Shown one piece after another: positions 31,787 to 42,869 of a stretch of DNA of 64,000 bases. The stretch is taken from the NCBI GenBank assembly GCA_013076295.1, contig RQOL01000876.1:2046001-2110000 (forward strand), in the 5' to 3' direction. This DNA is from Sanderia malayensis (Eukaryota > Cnidaria > Scyphozoa > Semaeostomeae > Pelagiidae). Every line of letters begins with the position of its first letter. Within the stretch, counting starts at the first letter, position 1. The notes below the pieces were generated by a model. The model saw only the letters and a list, made by a program, of their open reading frames with translations, had not been told where the DNA came from and did not search any database. The translations under genes and the position numbers were made by a program.

Positions 31787-34700
31787 TTACAGTGCAGTTG
31801 ATTCACAAGTGGCATTCAAGTAGCCGAGATTGACATTGCCAGCAGTCTCTGCTTCCTCCCCCTTGACGGGAGTGGTTATCTCGTGGGGCTTCTCTTCCAG
31901 GGTTTCTGCGGTGCTGACCCCCTTCGTCTCGGGCAAATATAACAGGGTAAAGGTCGACAGTAGGGTGATGCCCCCCATCACCGTAAAAGGCAAAATCTCG
32001 CTGTAAACTTTCAAGTATTTCGCCACCCAAGGTGCACCAGCTGCGCCTAGCCTGCTTGTGATTTGCAACAAGCCCATGCCTTGAGACCTGTTACGATATC
32101 GAGGATACATATGATATCGAGGTTCTACTGCATCAACACGTTTACGACTAAACTTTGAGAATACAATTGGGGCAATACCACGAAAATGAGGCAGGGAACA
32201 AAAAGCCTTATCAAAAGTTGGGTCTCTGAAAGATTGAAATTATCTACAGGGGGTTTACGCATTGGTGAAAAAATCAACGATGAACATTTTGTCAATTTTT
32301 GCCCCAAGGTCCCTGAATCCCTTCTTTGGTCCCGCACAGGAGATAACATAATAGTGACATTTTGAAACTGAAGCACGTATACCGTATTTCCTCTAATTGG
32401 CCCCCACCCTCTTTTAATCGGCCCCCTCCAATAAGCGCCCGCCCTAAAATCAAAAACTGTGAGCTAATTCTTAAATTTTTACTATTTGGTTCAAATAATT
32501 TTGCAAAATATATTTTACTAATTTAGCAAAATATTTAATAAGCGCCGGGCGCTAATAGGAGGAAATACGGTATACACAACTTTGAATCGTATGGATTCGC
32601 ATACCTGACAACAGTAGGATAGATTTCCACAGACCAAGTGTATATCGCATCAAACGATATTGCCACGAACATCTTGCCTGACATGCCGCAAACGATTCGA
32701 AATATGGCCAACGCTGAAAAGAACAGAACATAGCGCAACAGGAGAAAATGACATAACCTTGAAGTGGTGATAATTTTCTAAGTTATACATCGTAGAGGTA
32801 TATCCTCGAATAAGCCCCCACCTCGGTATATGCTCCCCCTAGGCCCCCACCCAAAGTAATAAGTCCTCGGGAGCTTGTTTTATGATTTGCGATAGCCCTG
32901 ATCTAAAAATATTTAATAGCAGCAAGGACTAAACCAATGAATGGAACAAATGATATGAGAGCCTATACAATGAATTGGCGCTGCTTTCATGTTTGATTTG
33001 TGTAGATTTCAATAAAGTACAACATTCTTACCACTGCCTTTATCTGTAGGTATGAATGCCACCGCAATGCAAGTAGCACTGGCCAAAAACATAGCAGGCA
33101 CCACGGTCTTTTTTCTTCCGATTCTAAAATTTCAAAACGCTAACATGTGAGACTAATGAAAGCAACAAACAGAATGCATGAATAGATACAATAACAGCAA
33201 CAACATATTAGTGCCTGTTTCTTACTTGTCACAAAAATAAATTGCCAAAATAACGGCGGGAAATTCAACGAGCGATGCTACAATGTAATTTCTGTACATG
33301 TCTCCACCCAAATCATCGGCAGCCAATGCAACTCCATAATAAACTAGGCCATTCACCATCCTGAAAACAAATATTATAGTGTTTTATAATCAAAATGAAC
33401 ATTGAACGTTACGAATATATAAGTTTGAAGTTGGAAGCAAAATGGAGTTACCGTAAAACGCACCCCTCTTTTTAAATCGCAAATAATAGTGATATTGCGA
33501 TTGGTTACACAATAAAAGCTCATAAAATTATTTTGCAATTATTTAAAAAAATATTTTTTTGAAGTTTATATTTGAGAATTTTATGAAGCCCCCTTCTTTA
33601 TAAAGCCCCATATGCCATAAGCCCCCAATCGGAAATTAAATAAGCTTTCCGGGTCTAATACAACTTTTACCGTATTAAGATATGCGTTGCTGCATTTGAG
33701 TCACCACTTACCAGGCAAAAGCTTGAAACAATGTAGTTAATGCTGTCCTTGTGGGCCTGAAAAGATCCAGCGGGCTTGTCTTGTGTTTTTCAGTTTGCAC
33801 GTGTGGCTTTAGCGTCACGTGGTCTGGAATCGTCATCTTGTTAAATTTCGCTATTCGCCTTAATATTGCCATCGCCTCCTCCGTGCGTCCATTCAGATTC
33901 AACCAGCGGATCGACTCGGGAACGAATCTAAAAATCAAACGCCAAAACCCTTGTCACATTACATGATAATATGCATCTACAGAAGCTCCAAGATAACAAT
34001 GTTCCCAATACAATTCTCGAAAACTCTTAAATACTCTAGGATACAGAACGACACACAGAACATGAAGGGCAAATTGCTTATAAACCAACTACTTTAGTTG
34101 GGGCGTTAATTGAAAAAGGGTGTTTATATCGAAAGAAGGAGTTTAACGCCTGGCTTTCGTTTGCTGTAAAAAGCAGAAAAAGGAGGGAGGTCAGTAACTA
34201 TCCTGGTTCTCGTGCAAATTGCGCTGTATGGGAGCGAGGCTATAAAAATTAGGGCGTTTATACAAAACATTACGATATGGCAACAGTTCTTCCCACTTAC
34301 TTTGCAAAGGCCAGTGTGAAGATGTAGGGCGCCGTGCAAATCATAAACAGAATTTTCCATTTGCGAATAAAGTAGGCCTTGACACCAACGATGACGAGAG
34401 CGATTGTGAAGAACAGCCACAGAATTATGCCGGCCATCGGTCGGTACTTGTTTCCGACAAACTCCGACGCCATGACAAACATGAGCACGCCAGTGCCAGG
34501 TGTGAAAAAACCCACAATGATTCTTGTCGTGAGAAAAACCCAGAAATTCGGTGAGAAAACGCTGACGAAGCCAACAACCATCACACAACCAAGGGAAGGA
34601 AACAGAACCTTCCAACGACCAAACCTTGGAAAGAGAAACCAGAATGAAAAGACTGTTTTTTGAGGGAAAACTGCACTCATATCAAGTGGGGAAACGGCAC

Positions 34701-37700
34701 TATCAAAGGAGACTTGGTGGTGTGAAATTTCGGCAGCAAATCTGGAAGCAAATTCTACTGTGCTATATGGCGGGTCTTTAAACTCAGGCTAACTTGTACA
34801 GTGAATAAGTTTAATATATTTTTAAAATTCTCTCAAGTTCAATAGGCTACGTCTTAGTTAAGAGTGCTAATTTTTATTTTGTTATACAAGGGGTTTCTAA
34901 TAATAACATTCCAGTCAACTATTGCGTGTACATGAGGCCTATTAACTTACCAATCTGCGCATAGGCCCAAAACAACAGCTCCAACACCCCATCCGACGAA
35001 GAAGAAAGAGGTAGTAAAGTATGCGTAGATTTCGGTGTCACAATGCAGATCGAACTTAGGAAAAAATATAGTATTATGTCAACAAACATAAAAACGAACT
35101 ATAGTAAAACGAAACAACAAATACAAGAATGGAGCCACAAGCCTAATTTTAAAGGGCTACTCCCACCATATTTTTTTATTCCATTTCTGGGTAGTTTTTG
35201 GCGTAAAAACAGGTACTGCAGTTTTTAAATTTTTAAATTCGCTCATTAACACCCTTTTTTACGCCTCCAAACATGCACATTCCAGAAAAAAGTCGGGCAA
35301 AAAGAAAACTGGGGCGAGGCCGGTGTGACGCAGATGCCGGAACGCAGAAAATTTACTTTATTGTGTTCAGTACCAAAGCTCGCACAAAAACGTTTTGCAT
35401 GTCTATAGTTAAAACCAAGTCGTATTTAAAAAATTAAACCATGCCACGCACTAGTTCAGGATCTAAGGAATCTGTTGATGCCTCGTTTATCATGAAAAGC
35501 GTGAGTTTTTTACAAAAATGAGGATGATTTGCTCACGCTTACACTGCAAGCCGGCATGTTTTTCGACCTCAACGTCGCAGTCTCGAGCGAGCTTCACATA
35601 CAATCTTCAGTGGTGCGGGATGGTTTTAAATAACAATATGAATTCGAAATCTATTCAATTAAAGAGGAGGAAGCTCTCTTTCAACAATTTTTCGATAGAA
35701 TTGATAGTATGGAAAATTTGTGAGCTCTTATCTACGCATTTATAAGATTTAAACCAAATCGGGTCAGTCAAAAATTTGCAAAATCGCTAGGCCGAGCAGG
35801 TCCTGGCACGGGTAAAGTAGAATAATGCTATTTTGGACTAATAATGCATGCAAATAACCTCATTTGTTTTATCTGGTGTGTATTTGAAGCAGCAGCTCAT
35901 ATTTTGGTAATATTTCAAGTTTAGTTATGGTCATAGCTGTGTAGAAAAACTCGACAATCCCTTCCAAGAGTGTAAACATTAATGCCCAGAGATCGAAGAT
36001 TTCACAAGTTCAATGTGAATTCGAAGAAAAACTTTCCAGCACAATGTTGGGCTTCATACTGGTGTGCTGGTTTTGATTATATTGTCTGACTTTGTCAACA
36101 ATATACACCTTTACTTTGCCTTAGGTTTCAATGTAATCACCAAGATATATATATAATTTATAACAAGAACTCCATGGATATGTCAGCCAAACAATTTCAA
36201 TTTGAGCAACTTTTTAACAGCGCATATCACTTTAGCATTTCAATATCTTTGACAAAAACCCAAGTAGTAAATACAAAAATAATCCATAATTATCTTGCTA
36301 AAACCAAGCACACGGCAAAACTTGATAAAATAGAGTATAGAACTGATGGAAACGATAAACAAACTTATTATATCACGATTCACAAACGTTTGCTGGTTGT
36401 TTTATCACGCAAAATGAAAGGAAGGAAGAGGTTGAGTGATGAACACATAACCACGTGAGGCGTGTGAATACTGGAAAAATCCATTGTCACTGCATCAGCT
36501 TTGGGGTCAATTTTCAGCCCTTAACAATGCCGAAAATTAAAAAAAACACACGGGGAGATGTCAATAAGCTTTGTAATGATGGTGTTGAAGTGGTTTGAAA
36601 AAACATTTGTGTTTATCATTGAAAACAAGGGAGAAAACCAGACGCGACGTTGATTTTTCCATACTGAAGCCAAAGAAAGAAGTTTTTTTGCGTTCCGGCA
36701 TCTACGTCACACAACCTCGGCCCAAATCGTTTCATGTTGCGCGACATTTTCAGAAATGGCCTGAAAATCGCACTTTTGGAGCCGTGAAAAGAGGTGTTAA
36801 TGAGCGAATTTCGAAATTTAAAAAGTGCAGTACCTGTTTTTCCGTCAAAAACTACCCAGAAATGAAATAAAAAAATATGGTGGGAGTAGCCCTTTAAGGT
36901 GCAATGTGACTGATAAAATGCAGCAGTGAAAGTGTGCAAAAACTATTCAATCAAATGATTGTATCTTTGTGAACATAAACACGCGATTCCATCAGGTATT
37001 TCCCTCTCTCCAATCCATTCCTTTATTACCTTCCTGGCAAAATGGCGCTGCTCAAATTAATAGCCAATGTAAAGGGTGTGGTCTGCATAAATGTTTACAG
37101 GTCTCACCCAAAATATCCCATGATAAATTTCCTTTAAAGGTATTTGGTCCAATTAAATTCAGACAGATCCTGGAATGGCTAGTTTGTCGAGGGACCTATA
37201 GGTCCTTTACATTAAAGCCCCCGGTTCTAGGGTCCTGATCACTCTTACAGCAACTGTGATTTCAAACATTTCGTTCCCTGGTCGTTCCCGGTCCTGCTTT
37301 TAGTAATAGCCTCAAGTTAACCCTTGGTTATCTGTCAGAGATTTTCACGAGATTGCGATGCTCCAGATCAGATCTCTTTTGACGGAACCTTTGACCACTT
37401 AGTTGAAATGTAACATTTTGTCAGACTTCAGATTTTGGTGTTCGCGTGTTCGCGCTGTATCAATAAAGCTACTTTCTTGTAAACCCTTACCGCCTTTGAA
37501 GATAGAACAATAAGGCCCCGCTTACAACACGGTAAACCTATCAGTACAAAAACTTGACTGTTACGCCGTGTAAACGGGGCCTAAGAGATTAGCATTGTCT
37601 GTTCCAGATGCAGTGCGAATAGGGCCTTAAACACGCTGCATAAATGTTTTCTTATTTATTTACTTTATGTGCTGAGAAATTCATTCTGCGTGTTTACTTT

Positions 37701-40700
37701 TGTGTCCTGATTACATAATTAGTGTAGCCGCTTAACTCCAAAATGTGCATGAATTGTGCATTTTATGATACAAGCATGAAAATTGGCACAAGTACACAGT
37801 TTGATACGCTGAACAAAATGAGAAACAGACCCCACTCAGAAAATGCCCCCAAAAGCTATTTTTAGACTGGGGTATTAGATCCCAGTCCTTTTTTTGGTTT
37901 TCTGTTATTACTCCGAAACTACTTCCATTACAATTGTGAAATTTTGTAGAGTAAGACATTTTCATGTTATAAAGACAATGAAACACAAACCCCACTCAGC
38001 AAATACCCCAAAAGCTGTTTTTAGACTGGGTTATTAGATCCTAGTCCTCTTTTTGGTTTTCTGTTATAACTCCGAAACTACTTGCATTACAATTGTGAAA
38101 TTTTGTAGAGTAAGACATATTCATGTTATAAAGACAATGAAACACAAACCCCACTCAGAAAATACCCCAAAAGCTAATTTTAGACTGGGGTATTAGGTCC
38201 CAGTCCTCTTTTGGGTTTTCTGCTATAACTCCAAAACTACTTGCAACAAGCCAAGATGGGGAACTGCTCGAAGTGTGGTCACGAACACCCGTGAAGAGTG
38301 GTTTGTGCAATTAACGAAATAAATTAACTAAGCCATTAAATAGGTGGCCAAACTGCCAAAATTACAGCCAAAGTATTTCCCCAAATTGCAGCACCAATGA
38401 TTTTTTTTACAAAGTCCGAATAGGCTGTTCGCGAATGTTCAGCGTAGATTTCAACGAGAAGTCGAGAACGTGGACAAATGATTGCGGTTGTGGGGCACGA
38501 AATACCGAAGAGCGTAGAAGGCCACAAAACGCTGTACTAAAGGCCACCAAGGTCGTGAGTTTATCGCCCCCAAGCCCCGATGTTTGACATAGTGCGATAT
38601 TTTGCCTGGTCAAATGCCAATTGGGATGGGATTTGTTTGTTTGTTTGTTTGTTGTTTTTTTTTTGTACGTGAAGTCCGGACTTTTGTACGACGAAAGCCC
38701 CGCGAGGTGAGTTGGAATTGTGCCAAGTCGGGAATGGTGAATTGATGTCCGAGGCAGATATTCCGGAACCGGACCGCAGCAAAATAAGCTCGTATGGTTG
38801 GGTAACACGCAGTTCGGGCAATAGATGTAGCGAATGAACAACAAGAAGATTCGGATGATGGATAAGCGCGAGTGCTGCCCGCACAATTCTTCGTACGCTG
38901 CTGCGAAGCTGTGTGTGCGGTGAGAAGCTGGGGCTAAAGAAATTCATTGGAGATAGGAGCAGTCATGAGTTAAACCTCGCACATTTGCTCGTTAGGATGA
39001 TTTGTGTGCGATCTGCATTCGGTGCGAATTGACGAAGTTCGTGAATCTGCAGGCGAGAAACCTGTCAGCTAAAATATTGTTGATACGCTGTATGTGTTTG
39101 ACTATTATAGTGCGGTGCATTCCTCTTGGGGGCTAAAAGAATTGAAACACTGTTCTGTAAAAAGAATTGTGGTGAACGATGCACATGTCGTAGATTTGAT
39201 ATTCCCTGCAGTGAACGGTGCAAATGTGATGGCCAGTGCTCGGAGAATAACAAAGTCTTTGAATAATGCAAGCAATATTTGAGACGTGTGGTGGATAAAG
39301 TAATAACGTTGTAACGTTTTGTTCAGACACTCATTACACATAGTTAGCAAGTTATAGATGAGAACCTAAAAGAGAACTGGGAACTACTGTAGTGCCTTGG
39401 CGTAAAAATATCTTTTTGGTATTTCCTGGATCGGTTGTGTTTTTCTTGTATGGAGTAACCAAATATGTTGTTTTACAAAATTTCTACAAAATTTCAGAAG
39501 TGTAATGCAAGTAGTTTCGGAGTTATAACTGAAAACCCAAAAGAGGACTGGGACCTAATACCCCAGTCTAAAAATAGCTTTTGGGGTATTTTCTGAGTGG
39601 GGTTTGTGTTTCATTGTCTTTATAACATGAATATGTCTTACTCTACAAAATTTCACAATTGTAATGCAAGTACTTTGGAGTTATAACAGAAAACCCAAAA
39701 AAGGACTGGGATCTAATACCCCTGTCTAAAAAATAGCTTTTGGGGGCAGTTTCTGAGTGAAGTTTGTGTTTCATTGCCTTTATAAGATGAATATGTCTTT
39801 CTCTACAAAATTTCACAATTGTAATGCAAGTAGTTTCGGAGTTATAACAGAAAACCCAAAAAAGGACTGCGATCTAATACCCCCGTCTAAAAATAGCTTT
39901 TGGGGGCATTTTCTGAGTGGAGTTTGTGTTTTATTGTCTTTATAAGATGAATATGTCTTACTCTACAAATTTTCACAATTGTAATGCAAGTAGTCTCGGA
40001 GTTATAACAGAAAACCCAAAAAAGGACTGGGATCTAATACCCCAGTCTAAAAATAGCTTTTGGGGTATTTTCTGAGTGCGGTTTGTGCTTCATTGTCTTT
40101 ATAACATAAATATGTCTTATTCTACAAAATTTCACAATTGTAATGCAAGTAGTTTTGGAGTTATAACAGAAAACCAAAAAGAGGACTGGGATCTAATACC
40201 CCAGTCTAAAAATAGCTTTTGGGGGCATTTTCTGAGTGGGGTCTGTTCCTCATTTTGTTCAGCGTATCAAACTGTGTACTTGTGCCAGTTTTCATGCTTG
40301 TATCATAAAATGCACAATTCAAAGGCTAAGCCAGTGCACTAAATACCACACGCTGTGATTGTCTTATTATTGTTCCAACAATCGCGTCAACTTAAAAGAT
40401 GTCAACACAGGTCCATCTTTAAAATGCGGACCTTTCGCCTCTGGGAAATTTTGACCCAAAAAATAAGAATACGAATACTTTATAGCTTAAGATCGAGTTA
40501 CTTATTATACTGTGCCTTAAAGCTGCTTGCCTTAAAGCTGCTGGTCAAGACATACACTGAAACAATAGAATAGCCCATTGTTTCTGAACAATATAGGCTT
40601 ATATGCGAAATTGAGAAGTTGTTATTTAGTTTTTACTGTATATTTGAGAATAATCCAAAACCAAGAAAGCCTCGAGCATTTTCGAACCTTGTCAAAATAG

Positions 40701-41282
40701 GGAGAAGCGCTTGAAACATCGGGGAATAATAAGTCTATTTTAACCATGGATTGAAGAAATGACCGCCTACGAGATTGGAGTAACTGTAATTTACTGTCAC
40801 AGTATAATAACAATCACTTTAGGAATGGTTTAGAGCAGTGTGCTCTGGTCAAGTAGAACTGTCCCTGAAAAGTGTTGGTGAAGAGGGCCCCGATACTTCC
40901 GATCTTGATGACAAGTGATACAAAATTGTGAACAAAACAAAATAGCAACACAAAAGCATGCACACTATAATTAGCATACCTCTGTAACAATCGAGTAGTC
41001 CTTGGGTTGTACAAATTCCCAGTCACCTCTTGGCATGTTACACCTTGATTCGTAGCCACTGGTCGAGGAGGTGTAAGTGATGTTGTGAAATTTGCAAACA
41101 GTACTGTTAGCCACGCATCTCCAACCTGGATTCTGAGCAGCAAAGTACATGATCAGTACCTGCAAGGTTTGTGGTATGATGGCGATGCATAACAACAACT
41201 CTAAGATGTACTGAAAACGACTGAACTCGCCCACGAAAGGCAAAATATCATCGACTTCATAGCCAATTGGTGCTTTCTTCAT
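31787..41282 (-). CDS. SLC22-family organic ion transporter-like, gene A
   Basis: Eight exons: 40980-41282, 34951-35054, 34301-34624, 33712-33927, 33226-33360, 33032-33123, 32605-32713, 31787-32087; 527 residues. It is a major-facilitator membrane carrier: first helix, then a large extracellular loop with NST and NIT glycosylation sequons and paired Cys, the motif-A region ADWFGRWKVLF, VPESIRWL after the sixth helix, IGRKKT in the loop equivalent to motif A of the second half, and SVEIYPTVVR near helix 11. The PESxRWL and YPTxxR signatures are typical of SLC22 carriers (organic cations, anions, carnitine), but the substrate cannot be read from sequence. It is the most divergent member (exon 6 is 92 nt, others 95; C-terminal tail unrelated). 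Intron 1 is 5.9 kb and packed with transposons. Confidence 0.9.
32380..32572. mobile_element. TACCGTA-type MITE, 193 bp
   Basis: Ends TACCGTATTTCCTCTAAT and AGGAGGAAATACGGTA are inverted, with CCCCC/AAGCGCC-rich subterminal blocks. TA target duplication (GTA-TACC / GGTA-TAC). It lies in SLC22-A intron 7. Confidence 0.8.
33450..33675. mobile_element. Degenerate TACCGTA-type MITE
   Basis: Begins TTACCGTAAAACGCACCCC and ends near CTTTTACCGTATT, with AAGCCCCC words inside. The ends are imperfect inverted repeats. It sits in SLC22-A intron 4, which runs from 33361 to 33711. Confidence 0.45.
35153..36893. mobile_element. TTAA-flanked DNA transposon, 1.74 kb (piggyBac- or Kolobok-type)
   Basis: Inverted ends of roughly 200 bp start AGGGCTACTCCCACCATAT and finish with the reverse complement, with TTAA on both sides (35149-35152, 36894-36897). 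The arms share further blocks such as GGGTAGTTTTTGRCG and CGTTCCGGCATCT. The interior has only short open frames (94 codons at 36174, unrecognised), so the copy looks non-autonomous. It is inserted in SLC22-A intron 1. Confidence 0.82.
37514..37581. mobile_element. Tiny Harbinger-like MITE, 68 bp
   Basis: GGCCCCGCTTACAACACGG at the left is inverted as CCGTGTAAACGGGGCC at the right, and TAA flanks both sides (37511-37513, 37582-37584), the 3-bp TWA duplication of PIF/Harbinger elements. It lies in SLC22-A intron 1. Confidence 0.7.
37751..40320. mobile_element. Fold-back element with arms made of 160-bp tandem repeats
   Basis: The left arm (37751 to about 38250, three units) and right arm (about 39370 to 40320, five good units and one decayed) carry the same 159-160 bp repeat in opposite orientation. 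The repeat includes GGGATCTAATACCCCAGTCT and TAGCTTTTGGGG. Arm ends match: GAATTGTGCATTTTATGATA at 37751 versus its complement ending at 40320. The 1.1-kb centre has minus-strand frames with hydrophobic stretches but no recognised transposase. This structure fits fold-back (FB-like) transposons. It lies wholly inside SLC22-A intron 1. Confidence 0.85.
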
Positions 41283-42271
41283 TTTGTCGTTGTCTCATTC
41301 ACACCGAGAAAGCCTTCAGTTTGTTTGTTGTGGAAAACTCGCAGTGGCTCGCAGCATTCACCAAGGCACTCTTCCTCTGTTACCAGTTGCTTGGAGTCGT
41401 TTGAAGAAACGGCTATCATGTAGCCCTGAGATTTTCAAGAATATAGAAATGCGAAGAAGCAAAGTCGTGCTGTGATGAAAAATCTCGAACTTCTCAAAGC
41501 AGCAAGCAAGCAGTGTTTCGTCTAATCTGATTCAATCCCGCTGATTTTTCTTCAACTTCTGAATTCTGACTGAAGCAATGAAATATGACACGCCACTTTG
41601 TTGTGCTTCTGTCTTCACTGCTATTATGATTGATCGCAACTTGCAATGCAACCCTTGAATTGATGTTGATGTTAACAAAAACGTTTGCATGGGTTTCGAG
41701 TGCTTCCGGCTCAAAGGTCCAACCTCCACCCCTAACCGCCAGGTGTCATTTCGAGAAAATCCGCACTTCCTGGAGAGATTACACGCTTGCAATGCGCATG
41801 CGTTTTGGCTGCAACACCTGTGTTGTATCCTTGCATCCATGGTTGTCTGGTAAAAGCAAATGTCAAAAAAATAATTAAGTTCATCGTCAACTGTTTCTGT
41901 CCAATTTGAATCTGTCACGAGGTAATATTTGGAGATCAAAGCAAGGCCCCCAGGTAATTTGTACCTACTTTCACTTAAGCATAGCAGCGCCTGTCTTACC
42001 TATAATTCCCTTACATTGTTCAAAATATTCCTGCCCCTTTTACCTACCATGATGGCTCGATTAAGCCCCCCTTCCCTGGGAGGGGCCTTACTAAAAACTC
42101 AACATTCTATAGGGGGCAGCTCGGTAGCTCAGCAACGCTTACAGGACTCCTCCGCGGGATAATGCTGTTTCAATTGAAATACAATTGAACATCCAGTGGA
42201 AACTTAATAAACGTTTAAGTGTACGAGCAAACATTAACTCAGGCTAAATTAAATGTTTACTGTGCATATCT
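41283..42271. other. Spacer between SLC22-A start and first-exon relic
   Basis: No supported gene. A 135-codon minus-strand frame at 41532-41939 lacks family features. The region should contain the SLC22-A promoter. Confidence 0.4.
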
Positions 42272-42357
42272 GACCTGGGTGCAACAGAGTAATCTTTGGG
42301 TTCTGTAAACTGCCATTCAGACCTTGGCATGTTGCATCTCTTCTCAAATTCGTTTTC
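42272..42357 (-). pseudogene. Remnant of an SLC22 first exon
   Basis: The minus strand reads FEKRCNMPRSEWQFTEPKDY, the 3' part of the conserved first exon, preceded by a degraded end (no sequon loop or first helix). The splice-donor region is altered (ACCCAGGTCAGAT). No other exons accompany it between genes A and B. It is a relic of an additional, deleted or partly duplicated transporter copy. Confidence 0.85.
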
Positions 42358-42869
42358 GAAGAATCGGGCATCTTTAGGTTCAGTGTCTCAAATTGAAGAA
42401 GACAGCCAGGTTTCCTCAAGCAAATTTGAAAAAATTACAGTATTGCTTTGCTTGGTTGTGGTCTAGGCCATTTCTCACACCACACCACGCCACGAGCTCC
42501 CGTATCAAAAGCAATTAGAACGCACCTTAAAAATTTACATTACAATTAAAATAATTAAAAGTATTGTTCAGCAATACGTGATCATTCAAGCAATACGTTC
42601 ATAAATGCTAAACAATAGGTAACAAATTTAGCTGCGAAGCTAGCCGCAAAATCTTATTTTTGACTTCTACATTCTGCAGTGAATTCAGAGGGAGAAGCGT
42701 AAATATATCCAAACAATTGTTTTAATACACTAATTTTTCACTTAAAATATAAAATCATGCTCCATAAAATTATGCTCTAGAAAATTCATTGTTTCTACCG
42801 ATTAAACGACAAGAAGTGAATACATGGAAAAATATATAATTAAAAATGAGTAACTTGCCCATATTCAAT
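42358..42869. other. AT-rich spacer downstream of SLC22-B
   Basis: Nothing recognised besides low-complexity AT sequence. It forms the 3' flank of gene B. Confidence 0.4.

Noticed and set aside
36174..36458. 94-codon frame inside the TTAA element as a transposase
   Set aside because: No DDD/DDE-type motifs and too short.
38407..38947. Minus-strand frames in the centre of the fold-back element as a gene
   Set aside because: No start, splice or domain evidence; hydrophobic stretches alone are not enough.
41532..41939. 135-codon minus-strand frame upstream of SLC22-A
   Set aside because: No family features; the plus strand is open too, and the composition looks random.
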